DNA of 64,000 nt from Ahaetulla prasina (lineage: Eukaryota > Chordata > Lepidosauria > Squamata > Colubridae): the NCBI RefSeq assembly GCF_028640845.1, contig NC_080540.1:131592420-131656419 (forward strand), in the 5' to 3' direction. The position numbers were made by a program, and so were the translations under genes. The notes beneath the pieces are model-generated. The model was not told the origin of the DNA, did not search any database, and was given only the letters and a program-made list of their open reading frames with translations. Positions 1-11,900 of this stretch are shown in pieces (position 1 is the stretch's first letter; every line of letters starts with the position of its first letter).

Positions 1-239
1 TATTAGGTGGATAATTTTTTTTTATTATTTTTCTTTTGAGAGGAAATTAATAGCTTGTTTATATTACAGAAAACAAAAAAAGGACTTTGTTTTGAAGTTC
101 AAGCTGGTTTGTTTTTTTTTTCTCTGCCGACGTGGAGAAAAAATGGCGCTGATTAAGCTGTGAGGTAATTGTGTTTCTTTGTGGAGTGAATATGACTCAT
201 AAGTTACTGATAAGCTACTAACGAGTGCAAATAAGCCGT

Positions 240-386
240 TTCGCTTCAATTAAAAGATTGTCGTCCCTTGATCTTCATCAAGACCCTCTGTAAAATTGGT
301 TTGACTGCTGTCCTTTGATCTTCACTAAGACTCTTTGAAAAATTGGAATCCCAGTTTGAGAAATTTTTTGGTTTTGTTTTTTCAAA
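240..386 (+). promoter_or_regulatory. L1 5' untranslated region with two imperfect direct repeats
   Basis: Upstream of ORF1 a unit of about 40 bp occurs twice. Both copies contain CTTTGATCTTCA-like or CTTGATCTTCA sequence, an AAGAC(C/T)CT(C/T)T step and an AAAATTGG end, at about 256-299 and 308-348. Repeated monomers in L1 5' regions often belong to the internal promoter; that role here is inferred. Confidence 0.45.
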
Positions 387-1409
387 ATGACTCAACAACT
401 TTCAGAAACGCAGCAAATTGCTGCAGCTTTAAATAAAATTGGGGAAAAAATAGCAGCACTATCAGGCGTATAGATAATTTGACATTTAAACTGACATCCA
501 GTGCAAAATTTAAAGCAAGATATGGATGATAACTTTGTTAAACAAAAGAGGAAATGACAATGATTAAAGATGAAATGGAGCAGCTGCATGTGCATGAGGC
601 AAAAGTAGATCGGCAAATTGGCAAAATATTTTATAAAATGTGCAGCAAGATAAGAGAATTTGTCTTTTGGAAGAAGAGATGAGGAAATATAATTTTGTTA
701 TCAGAGGAATCTCGGAAGAAAGGGAAGATAAATTGAAACAGCGGGTTTTGAAATGGATTAATGATTTGGATACGCAACTTACGTTCACAATAGCAGACCT
801 GGCAAGCGTTTTAGAATTGGATATAGAAGGCAAAATGGTTCTAACAGGAATGTGCTTGTCAGGTTCGCAAATCTTGGTGATAAGTTGGAAGTTATGGCCA
901 AGTTAAGAGAGTTGGGAGATGCTTTGAAGTTTGAAGGGAAGACTATTCAAGTCTTCCCGGATATATCAAGAGAAGAAAGGGCATGGAGATTTTTTTTAAA
1001 ACCAATTACAAAAGTTTTGAGAGATAATGGAATTAAATACAATTGGAGGCCACCACAACAATTGAAATTTTTTTATAAAGGAAGGATGCGTACAATCACC
1101 CCAGATATAGATGCATTATTATATTTACGGGAGCTTGGACTGATTGAGATGGAGGATTTAATGGAGATAAAAGATCAAATGCTTCAGATGGGTGGAACAT
1201 ACGTGGAAACATCAATCTCAGAAGAAGAAAAAGGGGCTATTGGAGGGCAAGACTCCAAAGGGTTAAAGAGGAAAGAAATATCACCTGTGTTGGTTGAACA
1301 GAAGAAGAGTCGTGAGGATACAGTAGGAGAAGAAGCAGATAAGAGTCTTGGAAAATATGAAGCTGAATGCGGTCATCGCTATCTTTTTTTGAGTGATGAA
1401 TTTAAATAG
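387..1409 (+). pseudogene. L1 ORF1 (RNA-binding nucleic-acid chaperone), broken
   Basis: ORF1 proteins form trimers that coat L1 RNA and act as nucleic-acid chaperones in the cytoplasmic ribonucleoprotein. The start is the ATG at 387, beginning MTQQLSETQQ, but the frame stops at about 471. Open frame resumes at 640 with a coiled-coil-like charged segment running into an RRM-like part (NFVIRGISE). It shifts frame again near 850 and continues to 1409. The last segment has the C-terminal-domain pattern of the Transposase_22 family (FPDISREERAWRFF, LRDNGIKYNWRPP, FFYKGRMRTI). At least one premature stop and one frameshift separate the parts. Confidence 0.85.
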
Positions 1410-1632
1410 ACAGCCGGAAAGAAGTGCCCCGGGCATTGGCACGTCCCCTCTCCCCCATTCTCTTTATAGAGGCGAAACCGATGAGGATGTGGGGGAAGAA
1501 GATTGTTTGTACTTTATTGTTTGTTTGTTTTTTTTTTTTGTTTTCTTATTGTTGTTTATATGGTAGTTTAATGTCGGGTGGTGGGGGCACAGAAAGGAAG
1601 ATGCGGGATAGGATTAAAAATTTATATTTTAA

Positions 1633-4600
1633 ATGGGAGTTATAAAAATAATGTCATGGAATGTGAAGGGTACAGGAATCAGATTAAAAGAAGAAGATTG
1701 GAGCTTAAGATTAAAAGGATTTACCAGACATTTTATTTTTACAAGAAACTCATCAGAAATCTGAAGATTCAAATAGAATGTATATAAAAGGTATGCAAAT
1801 ATATGAAAAGCATTTGGAACTTCAAAAGCTAGAGGAGTTGCAACACTGATATCAGATAGGGTGTACTTTGAAAACATAAGGTAATTTTGGATGAAGATGG
1901 AAGATATGTAATAATTGTTGGAAATCTTAATGAGGAAAAAGTGACACTTGTTAATTTATATTTACCGAATGAAAACAAAGAGAATTTCTTGAAAAATAAC
2001 AAAATTTTGGAGAATGAAAGTGTAGGAAAGTAATTGTGGCTGGGGATTTTAATTTAATCAGAGATAAAATAGACAGTACTAATCCCACCCGCTGTGGAGG
2101 AGCAAATAAATGGGGATTTTAAATATGTGGATGCTTCAAACGGCGTGGTTGATGTGTGGAGAGAGGTTAAAGGAATTGAGAGAGTATACACTTTTTTCTA
2201 AGATATATAATACATATTCTAGAATTGATTATATTTTTCTTTCTAAAGATTTGTTGAATAATGTGGATAAGGTAGATGTGGGAATTTAAAGATTCTGATC
2301 ATGCAGAAGTTATGGTGGACTTAGATTTTAATTTTGAGAAAAAAGAAGCTATTGGAGATATGACGAAATTGTATAAAATGAAAAGGATAAAAATGGATAC
2401 TTAAAAATTGGAGGAAAGTTGGAGATTAAATGATAACGGGAGGTTAAATTTGAAATTGTTTGGGATGCGATGAAAGCGGTGTTTAGAGGAGAGTATTAAA
2501 TTATCAAGTAGGAAATATAAAAATTATAAAAATTAAAATGGAAAGAGATAAAAATAAGATTAAAGAATTGGAAAATCAATTTTGCTTACTAAAGAAAAAA
2601 ATTCTTCAGGAGCTTAATATGTTAAGAAATAAAATGATAGAAGAAGATACAGAGTTAGTAAAAAGAAATTTGAGATTTTAAATAGGAATTTTTGAATTTA
2701 GTAATAGAAATTCTAAATTATTGGCAAAGATGGCGAAAGATAAAAGAGAGAAGAGAGAAATTGGAGTTTTGATAGATGATAGAGGTATAAGATGTTATAA
2801 AAAATTAGAGAAATGTGAAGTGGTTAGAAACTTTTTTCAGAATCTATATTCAAAGAAACCAATTAATCGGGGAAAATTGCAGAGTTATTTAGAAAAGTAT
2901 GTGGTGAAAATTGATCAAACATATAAGGAATTGATGGAAGAAGATATAACACAAGATGAGATTAATGGAATAATACAAAAATTAAAATTAGGGAAAGCTC
3001 CAGGTGAGGATGGATTACCTGTTGAGTTTTATAAAGAATTTAAAGAATTAATAATACCAAGACTGCAAAAATTATTCAATGGAATATTACATGGTGGGGA
3101 AGTACCTTCGTCATGGAATAGAACGGTGATATCCTAATTCCTAAACCAGATAAAGATTTAGAAAGGATTGAGTCCTATCGGCCCATTTCTTTAATTAATC
3201 AGGATGCAAAGATATTTACTGCTATTATAAGTAATAGATTAAATAGATTTATAGATAGATATATAAGTTATAATCAAGTAGGCTTTGTGAAGGGTAGATA
3301 CATGAGTGATATTGTTAGAAGAGTATTAAATATTATAGATGTAGCTGAATATAATGGTGATAAAATTGGTATAGTATCATTGGATATTTTTAAAGCTTTT
3401 GATTCTGTACAATGGGAAACAATTAAAGTAATTGTGGAGGCTTTAGGCTTTGGTAATAAGTTTATACATGTTATTTCAAAATTGTACCAAAAGAGCAGTG
3501 CAAGAGTGAAGGTGAATGGAATATTAACTGAAGAGATAAAATTAGAAGCTGGTACGAGACAAGGATGTCCCTGTCCCCAACATTATTTTTATTGGCTATG
3601 GAAATATTGACAAAATGATAGAAAAGATGAAGAATTAGAAGGATATAAGGGTATAAGATAAATTTGTATGGATGATACTTTAATTATTTTGAAAAATGTA
3701 GAAAGATTTGAAAAGATATATAAGCATTTGATAGAATTTGAAGAAATGACAGGATTGAAAGTAAATTGGTCAAAGTCAGAATTATTGATGGATAGTAATG
3801 GTAATGAGTCTGAGAATATGCAAGAGCAATTTGGGATAAGGATTAAAACACATTGAAATATTTGGGTATAGTGCTTTCACTTAAGGTTAAAGAATTGAAA
3901 AAACTTAATTATGATGTGGTGATTAACGAAATTGAGAAGAAGATAGATAAATATAAAATTTTAAAGTTGTCTTGGTTTGGTAGAATTGCAATGTGTAAGA
4001 TGATGCTGCTGCCCAAGTTCAACTTTTTATTCGAGATGCTACCACTAAATCTGACAGAGAAAGATATTGAAGGATATCAGAAAAAACTGGATAAATTTTG
4101 CAATGGTGGCAAAAGACCCAGATTAGTGAAGAAAATGTGGTATCAAAATCAAAAGGAAGGCGGATTAGGAATCCCCAAATTATTTAATTATTACTGTGCG
4201 TATGGTATCCGGATAGTGGTAAAAATACTTAAAGGTGAAGATAATTATTGGAGAGATTTAGAGTTAAGGGATATAGAGAAATTTGGATCAAGGTGGTTTT
4301 TAGATAAAGCAAATTTAAAATGTGTAAGTAGAAGTTATTGGTTAAAGGATTAAGTAAAAATGTGGAACAAATTTGTTAAAATTTTAATTCGGATATAATC
4401 TTTTGGGGAGACAACTGGAATTTGGCGATTAAAATAATATAAAACGTAATGAAGTGATTAAAGAGGAAAATATAGAAATTATTAAAGATTGGATAAAAGT
4501 TATGGGAAATGAAAGGAGGAATAAAGATATTATTGAAAAATTAGGGTTAAGTTGGTTTGAAAAATACAGATAGAAAAATGGACAAAAAACTAAAGGAAAA

Positions 4601-5368
4601 TTATTCGATAAATAGATGTGAAACTGAATTTGAATATTTAGTATCTCGGATTATGAAAGATGAAATTGGGCTAAAGGGACTCGTTAGTAGGGTTTATAAG
4701 ATTATAAATTCTGATGAAAAATTACAAAGAGTGATGAGGACAAATTGGGAAAAAGATCTTAATATTGAAATACCAGAATCAGATTGGAATGTGAATTGGA
4801 AGAGTAGAATTATGAGAACTTTATCTATAAGGATTAAAGAGCACAATTATAAAGTTGTTTGGAAATGGTATTTGACTCCAGTAAGATTGTCACAAATGGA
4901 TAAAAAACTAGTAAAAATGTTGGAGATGTGAGATGGAATTGGGGACTTATGAACATATGTGGTATAATTGTGATAAGGTTAAAAGTTTTGGCAACAATTG
5001 AGAAAATGATATTTGAAATGATGGGGAAAGTAATAACATTGAGAGTGGAAACTATATTATTGTTGGTAATTAAGGAAATAGAATTAACAAAATATGAAAA
5101 AGAATTGATTAGAATTATGATTATAATAGGTAGAATTATAATAGCTAGATATTGGAAACTGGATGTGATTTTTAGAATAGAAGAGTGGAATTCTGAAATG
5201 TGGAAATTAGCTTTAAATGATAAAATGACATGTGATATTAAAATTAGAAGTGGTGTGTATAAAGAAGATATTTTCTGGAAGACTTGGAAACCATTTGTGG
5301 ACTTTGCGCTTGGAACATTGGACGCTTCAGTACCTGTACCTCGAGAACGTGGATTTTGGCAATCATGA
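1633..5368 (+). pseudogene. L1 ORF2 (endonuclease and reverse transcriptase), broken
   Basis: ORF2 carries out target-primed reverse transcription. The ATG at 1633 begins MGVIKIMSWNVKG, the APE-type endonuclease start, and the endonuclease end motif (S)DHAEVM is visible near 2295. Reverse transcriptase follows from about 2721: GKAPGEDGLPVEFY near 2990, YRPISLIN near 3175, SLDIFKAFDSVQW near 3380, TRQGCP near 3555, and a DDT core near 3670. The C-terminal part continues to a tryptophan-rich end at 5368. Total length, about 1,245 codons, is near the L1 norm, but more than ten stops and frameshifts interrupt it. The catalytic tetrad reads WMDD after a frame break. Confidence 0.88.
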
Positions 5369-5514
5369 GGATATATCCGAAGACCCAAATCTTCCTTTTA
5401 TGTATAGCACAAGGGTGTAATAATGTATTTTCTTTTTGTTTGTTTGTTGCAAAAAAAAAAATAATAATAAAAAAAAAAAAAAAAGAAAACAATTTGAGCA
5501 AATATATCCAGACA

Positions 5515-5690
5515 CTAAAATTTGCCATTAGTTTGATTTGTGTGTTATCAACTCTTAGCAACCATGTGGATAGATCTTCTCCAAGATGATCTGTCCTCAA
5601 CCTTCAAGTCTCCCAATGGCATATCCATTGCCATTGTAACAGAGTCCTTCTCCTTTCCTTCTGATTATCATTGTCAGCTGGATTCATGAT
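5515..5690 (-). repeat. RTE/BovB-type LINE 3' end fragment
   Basis: Read on the minus strand, this stretch gives the CATGGTTGCTAAGAGTTGATA-type terminal motif common at the 3' ends of vertebrate RTE/BovB LINEs, preceded by an ACAGATCATCTTGGAGAAGAT segment. A plus-strand relative is at 35441-35715. Family assignment is from memory of the consensus. Confidence 0.6.
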
Positions 5691-5892
5691 TATTTCTAAC
5701 AATGGTTTTTTTAAGTACAATGTGGCTCTTTTAAGTTTTGTATAATCTGAAATTGACTTGAAAACTGGAATAGAAATTGAAGCAAGCACATCAATACAAA
5801 GTCAAAACCATCATTATGAGGTAAGTACATCATCTTTTAGCTTTTTTATAAAATGAACACATCCACAATATTGTTACCAAATGCATACCTAC

Positions 5893-5992
5893 CAAGTCAC
5901 TTGCATGAGAGAAACTGGGACAGCAGCTGCATAGATTGCCAGATCACCATATAAATAGATGATTATACAGAAGTAAAACAAATTTACTCCCA
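5893..5992 (-). CDS. TMEM104: TMEM104 exon encoding the third membrane segment
   Basis: A 100-bp exon with a TTTGTAG acceptor and a GTAGGT donor. It encodes [20 protein letters not shown] and [12 protein letters not shown] and ends in phase 2, inside the expected cysteine codon. Separated from the previous exon by about 11.4 kb of intron, it is the last TMEM104 exon in the window. Confidence 0.94.
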
Positions 5993-8900
5993 CTACAAAG
6001 AAGAAAAATGAAAAAATGCAATTCACAAAACTGTATCACTTTAAAAATAAAAAGCTTAATATTTTAGTCATTTCTTGTTGAAAGTTGCTTTTATAGAACT
6101 CAATAGATGCTAAAACGAAATGGATCCAAAACACTGCTTGAAAAAAAGAATATAATCAATGCATAGTAGAATTAAATCTTACAGGCAAAAAACCCCTATC
6201 TAGTATCTTAAAATCTGTTAACATTGTTTTCTATAATTAAGTATTTCAAAATGTTACATTAAATAGAAGGCTCTCACTACGACAAACTTCCAGGCAGAAG
6301 TAAAGGATCTTACCGTGTGTGTATCTAGAGTAGAATACCTGCTTCATTTGACTACAATTTGCATCTATTATTTCACTCAGAGTATATAAAAATTATGATA
6401 GGTGCCGTATGATCACATTGAAATTTTATCGAAGCATACAGTAACTCCCTTTAATGGACTACAGATAGTCCTTGAATTCAGACTGGTTCGAAGTTCCAAA
6501 GTTCTACCTGGGGAGTTCTTACAACCTGGATTCGAAATTCTGATGGTTGCCCCCCCACCCGTAATCATGTGACTTCACTTTGGGCACCTGGCAATTGGGC
6601 CACATTTACAAACCCTGGCAGACTTCCATGATGTGTTTTGCAACCAATTTGCTGAAAACCAGCATTTACTTCCAGTTTCCAAAACTGGATATGGTTCTAA
6701 TATTGCCAAATTACCATATGATTTATAAAAGGCTATGATGCAATACTTTTTCTTTACAATTTGGGGACAAAATTATTGGTATGCAAAGAAGCTTTTATGG
6801 TCAGACATCAGGAAAGATAAAGAAATTCCAAAACACATCAGCTTGTTTTTCAAAAAGGAACTAAAATAACTCAATCTAAACATATTTCATTTTCAAAGTA
6901 ATCAGGCCAAGGATAGAAGGCATTAATTCAAAGATGGAAAGAAAAAAAGAATATAAGAAATACAAAAATGGAGCTTGGCACTAGGAATGGTCTTCCGCAA
7001 TCTATTTGTGAGGATGGAATATATGTACATACAGTTATATACATATGCACAGACTGTATACATATACACATGCACAACTCTGTTAAAACATAAAGTATTC
7101 TTCAGTCAAGTTTAATGCTTGGTGATTTCATAAACATGTATCTATATGTTTTGGGCAACATTTTCAAACAATCTATATCTCACCAGTGTTGAGGCACTGG
7201 ATTAACTTTATGCATGCTCAGATAAATAAGTGCAGAATTTAAATAAAAAGGAAATAAATTGCCAACTTTTTCTTCTGAGTTTCGGCTTCTGATCTAGCCT
7301 ATTAATTATTCTAATTTTTCTTGACAGTCTCCCATTTGAGTATAAAACGCATCTGACTCCACTCAAGATTTGAGATCAACCAAGGTCACTGCTAGAAAAA
7401 TACAAGTACTACAACAAATGGCAACCCTTTTTTCTTGGCCAAAATAATGCCTTTTACATTAAAAAAAAATTCCCCAAACAGAAACAACATGGTGTACTTA
7501 GCAACTGCATGTCTTCTAAAGGGGTCAAGGAAAAAGTCTTTTATTTCTTCAGAAAATTTTGCTCAAAAGATAAATGGAAATGAGCACTATTCACCTATGC
7601 CACTATTCAGCAGTATTAATTCTATAACTGTTTAGCATATATTTTCCCCATCATAATTTGTCTCACTTCCTGAAAGAGGTTCCTACCAAATTATTTTATG
7701 AATCAGTACCACAAGTATGTTTTTAAAGCCTGACTTAATGCAAAGCTTGGACAAGCAGTCATTTGTTTTAAGCATCTGGCTCATTAGTACGTGACAAGCC
7801 TTCTAATTTCCTCCATGCATGATACACTGAAACATGATCAATGCCAATTATATGTATTTATTAAACAAATAATTACCTATGAACTATGCTAATCACCAAT
7901 ATATTTATGCCTGCTGAGGTCTGTTGCCAGGCTGGTTTTTCACTTGACTTACAACATGTTCCTCTTTAGATACTTATTTTAGGGTTCCTTATGTCTACCT
8001 AGATATCAGACTTTGACTTCAACATCCAACTGAAACCAATGATGCTAGGTGCGAAGTGTCTGTTGCACACACAAGTTCAAATTGTAACACTAGATGAAAT
8101 TCACTTTCTACTTTTCAGGCAAATATTTTGTCAAAGCCTACTAAAATGTGTACCATCATGAATTAATGCATCACACAATATGCAAAAAGCACAGCGCATA
8201 CCAGTTTCAATTGCTAATTGTATACTGCAATTAAGTGGGCAGTGCAGTAGAACAGCCATCCCATTTATAAAACCTCCATTCAATTGAAAGAGTCATCAAT
8301 TCATTTATTGCTAGCATTTCTATGCCATTGTATAGCCCAGAAATGGTTCTAAGCAATGATATTTCATAATGATTAAGCCGAATAATTTTAGAGTATGCTA
8401 ATAGATGGAAACAGGAAAAAAAATCTTGTTTATGACTATAACATATTCTTCTTTCTCCTCTCCTCCTAAAAATATTTTGGTTCTTAAAAATTATTAAAAC
8501 TGTTAGTGTAATTTAAGAGGAAAGCATAAAAAACAATAAAAAAACACAAAATACTAGCCATCTGTTGATGTCTGTTGAAGTCTATCAGTAGAATAAAAGC
8601 AAAACTATTTCTCTGCAGTAATAATCAGTAATTATGTCCCCACATTTAGATATTCATAATATTAAAATGAGAAAAGAGCAGCATGGTAATCAAAAGCATA
8701 CTTATTCCCAGCTTGGGCTTTACTAATATTTTTAAAATAGTAAATAGATTAAAATATTCATTAATTCTTTAAGACCTATTGCAGCTTTTCCCCCAGCTAA
8801 ATGTACAAACAACTGCAGCTATATATAAATGCTTATTAAAATCTTATTCAAAGAAAAAAAATCAAATTCAAATTAATCTAAAACCAAATAAAACTTGAAC

Positions 8901-11900
8901 ATTAAAGTCATTATTCATGTATATTATTTATTAAACTATAATGGATTTTTGTCAGCCCTTTTGCAAATGCTAAATTGTATATAGAGTCCCATTAGAGGAA
9001 AAAAAACTCTTAATTAGGAGAAAGAGAAATTAGTCTCATGAAACTCTGACAAGAAAATGAGTTTGGACTAACATTCAAGTTTGAAATCAAGCTATGACTG
9101 CCTCATCTAACAAGTTCAAGGCAGCTGCGAATACCAGAATGTGTGTTTTGGGATATTCTATGCATAGTATTTATGAGGTGCCTGGCTGTGTGTGGCTTTT
9201 TAGTTGTTGATTGGGATGCTTATGGACAACTATTAAATTGTTACCTGTTTTTTCCTTGTGCTGCCAAGTTCTAATACCTGATAAGCTGGTGGTAAATCAA
9301 CACTCCTGTTGACTGTCAAGGGGCCCATTTTCCAAGCTTCAATCATTTGCCTGGCTTTTTCTGTACCTGCCACTGTCTTCCATAGAAAAAATAAGCCCAC
9401 TTTTAATATTTGATTATTACCCCCTCTGGCAGAAACAACTTCAAGTAGACATTTCTTATAACTGTCTATCAGTTTCTGACATTGAATAGGGGTAATTTTT
9501 TCCTCACTCCTTCATGCAGATTTTTTTCAGTTATGCAATGTTGGGAGGGATTTCTTGCATGCACAAGTTGTTTCAAATCTTTCCACAGAATCTTGATGGG
9601 TTTTAGACCTAGGCTTTGATTTGACCATTCCAGAACCCTCCATTTTCCTTCTTCTTCTTTTTTTTCAGCCATTTTTTGGTGGATGTACTAGAATGGTTAT
9701 TGCCATTGTCATGTTGCAAGGTCCACTTTTAGTTACACTTTTGACAGATGATCTCACATTAGTCTCAAACATCCTCTGGCAGAATGAACAATAGATTCAA
9801 TGATGGACTCCAAAAGCACTCCATACCATCACCTCGCCACCATCTGCTTTATAGTTAGAATCAGTTTCTTCTGGTAAAATGATGGCTTTGGCTTTTTGCA
9901 TGCCTTTTGATATTGTGATCAAGTATCTCAATTCTTTATCTTGCATGTTCACAGCACACTGTTCCAGAAGCCCCAATCTTTGCCTAGGTGTTCATGAGCA
10001 AACTTTAGTTTTGCCCTCAAATACTTTCAGTAAGCAATGGTTTTCTCTTGGCACACCTCCCATGTAGATCTAATTTGTGCAGCTTCTTTCTAATGGAAAT
10101 CTCATGCACTTTGACAACCAAGAGTAGTGAGAGTTACCTACAGGTTACATGGTAAAATTCTGGGGGTTTTAGGGATCTTTTAGGGATCTTGTGAACTTAC
10201 TGGAACGACCTGCCCTGGGCAAGTTGGCACTTGTTTGAAATCTTTTCCATCTCTTAATCATCTTCTTGACAGTGGAATGATTGATGTACAATTGTTTAGC
10301 AATCTTTTTAAATCCCTTTCCCAGACTCATAGGTGCCTATAATCTTCTTTTTGAAGATTATGAGAGCTCTTTTAATCTAGACCCAGTGATACCTCACACT
10401 TCAACAACAAAGAGCAAATCAAACTAAATATCTGAGGTTTCAATAAAGCAGGTTCATTCAAGATCCTCTCTATTAATGTTCTAATCCTTTGTACCTGATC
10501 TGGTGCATTTCTAATTTTAGGTATGAGCCAGTGATAAATCTACAAATGTGCTTACTTTTCCCAAATGTGAAATGTGCATTTATGTTTTTTTTCAATCACA
10601 CAATGCACTACAAAATGTAAGTACTACATAAAATCTGCTATATCGATATTGTTGAAATGAAACTCATATCTCTGTGTTAAGACTGTATCTGCTCACAGCA
10701 CATGCTTGAAATTTGTGTATTTTTGCTTGTCAATCATCACCTCAAGGGAATAGCCAATGTTTATTTGGTCCATAATAATCTTAAAAATAATTTCCAAATC
10801 CTTAACTCAAAGACATTTTTCTCTCTCTCTCTTTCAGTGCTCAGTATACAGAAATATTTGTTACCACAAGAAAACTATCATTTCAATTATTATTTTTGGT
10901 TTTATTGAAATATTTTTATCCTTCATGATCTTTTCTAGGTGTACGTTGCCTTCTTTCTTGGACTTAATCTCCTTTTAATTTCTCCAGTTTTCCATATATC
11001 TTTATTTCTGCATCCAAGAAAGCAAATTATTTACTACCTTCATTTTTTTCACTACCAACAGTAAGTTCAGGTCTGCTGGTTCATTTTAATTTTCTTTAAG
11101 AGTTAATATTAAACCCAAATTTTCACTTTTAACATCAGCTCATTAAGTCATTTTTACTTTCAGCTATGTGATATCATATTTATATCTAAGATAGTTTAAC
11201 TTTGTATTTGATTCAAGGAATCCTGCCAATTTAAAATATATAAATTGATATAATTTTGATATTTAATGAATAATAACTAATGCCACTAGATGTGATTCCA
11301 AATTTACTCAGTTACAGCAACCCATATATTTAAAGACATTTTTTAAAAAAAATATATGATTGCCACTCCATTCTTTCATATAGTTGTATTGCTCATTCCT
11401 AAAATGTCATATTTAATACCTTTCAGCTTTGTCCATTTTAAATTTTCTGTTGTCCAGGCTTCTTACATGTCATAATCCACTACATAATTTCTTGATTTAC
11501 AGTTCCTTTTGAAAGGTGGTTTAGTTTACTTCACACCCACACAGCCACCCCTGTCTTTGTCAGTTACTGAACCTAAGGAGCCCTTAGCTTCATTTCCTCA
11601 CCCCAGCTTTGAACTTTCCTGGCAAAGCTGACCTTTAAGGAACTCATAGGTCTATCCTCACTTTCATGGTTATTTGAAGTTACTGAGCCTTTCTACCATA
11701 TCAAGGTTATAATCTCCTGGAAGGGTATTTTGAATATATTTCAGTAAATGTAAGAACAAGATAGCAGCTATTTTAAAAGCTAATACTTGGATTCTCAGGA
11801 AAAAACTGAATTAAGAACAGTTGTAATATAATCAGAGATATACATTAAAATTAGACTGTCATTTTTCAAATAGTCCATTTAACAGGCCAAGGACAACATG

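Larger units (their letters stand above)
1..5485 (+). mobile_element. L1 (LINE-1) retrotransposon, nearly full length, inactivated
   Basis: A non-LTR retrotransposon lies in TMEM104 intronic DNA, antisense to that gene. It shows the full L1 order: a 5' untranslated region, ORF1, a spacer of about 220 bp, ORF2 (endonuclease then reverse transcriptase), a short 3' untranslated region, and an A-rich tail at about 5450-5485. Both reading frames are broken by stops and frameshifts, so the copy cannot move by itself. The left limit is uncertain because the element may start before the window. I could not find a convincing target-site duplication. Immediately beyond the tail is an older RTE fragment. 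Confidence 0.9.
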
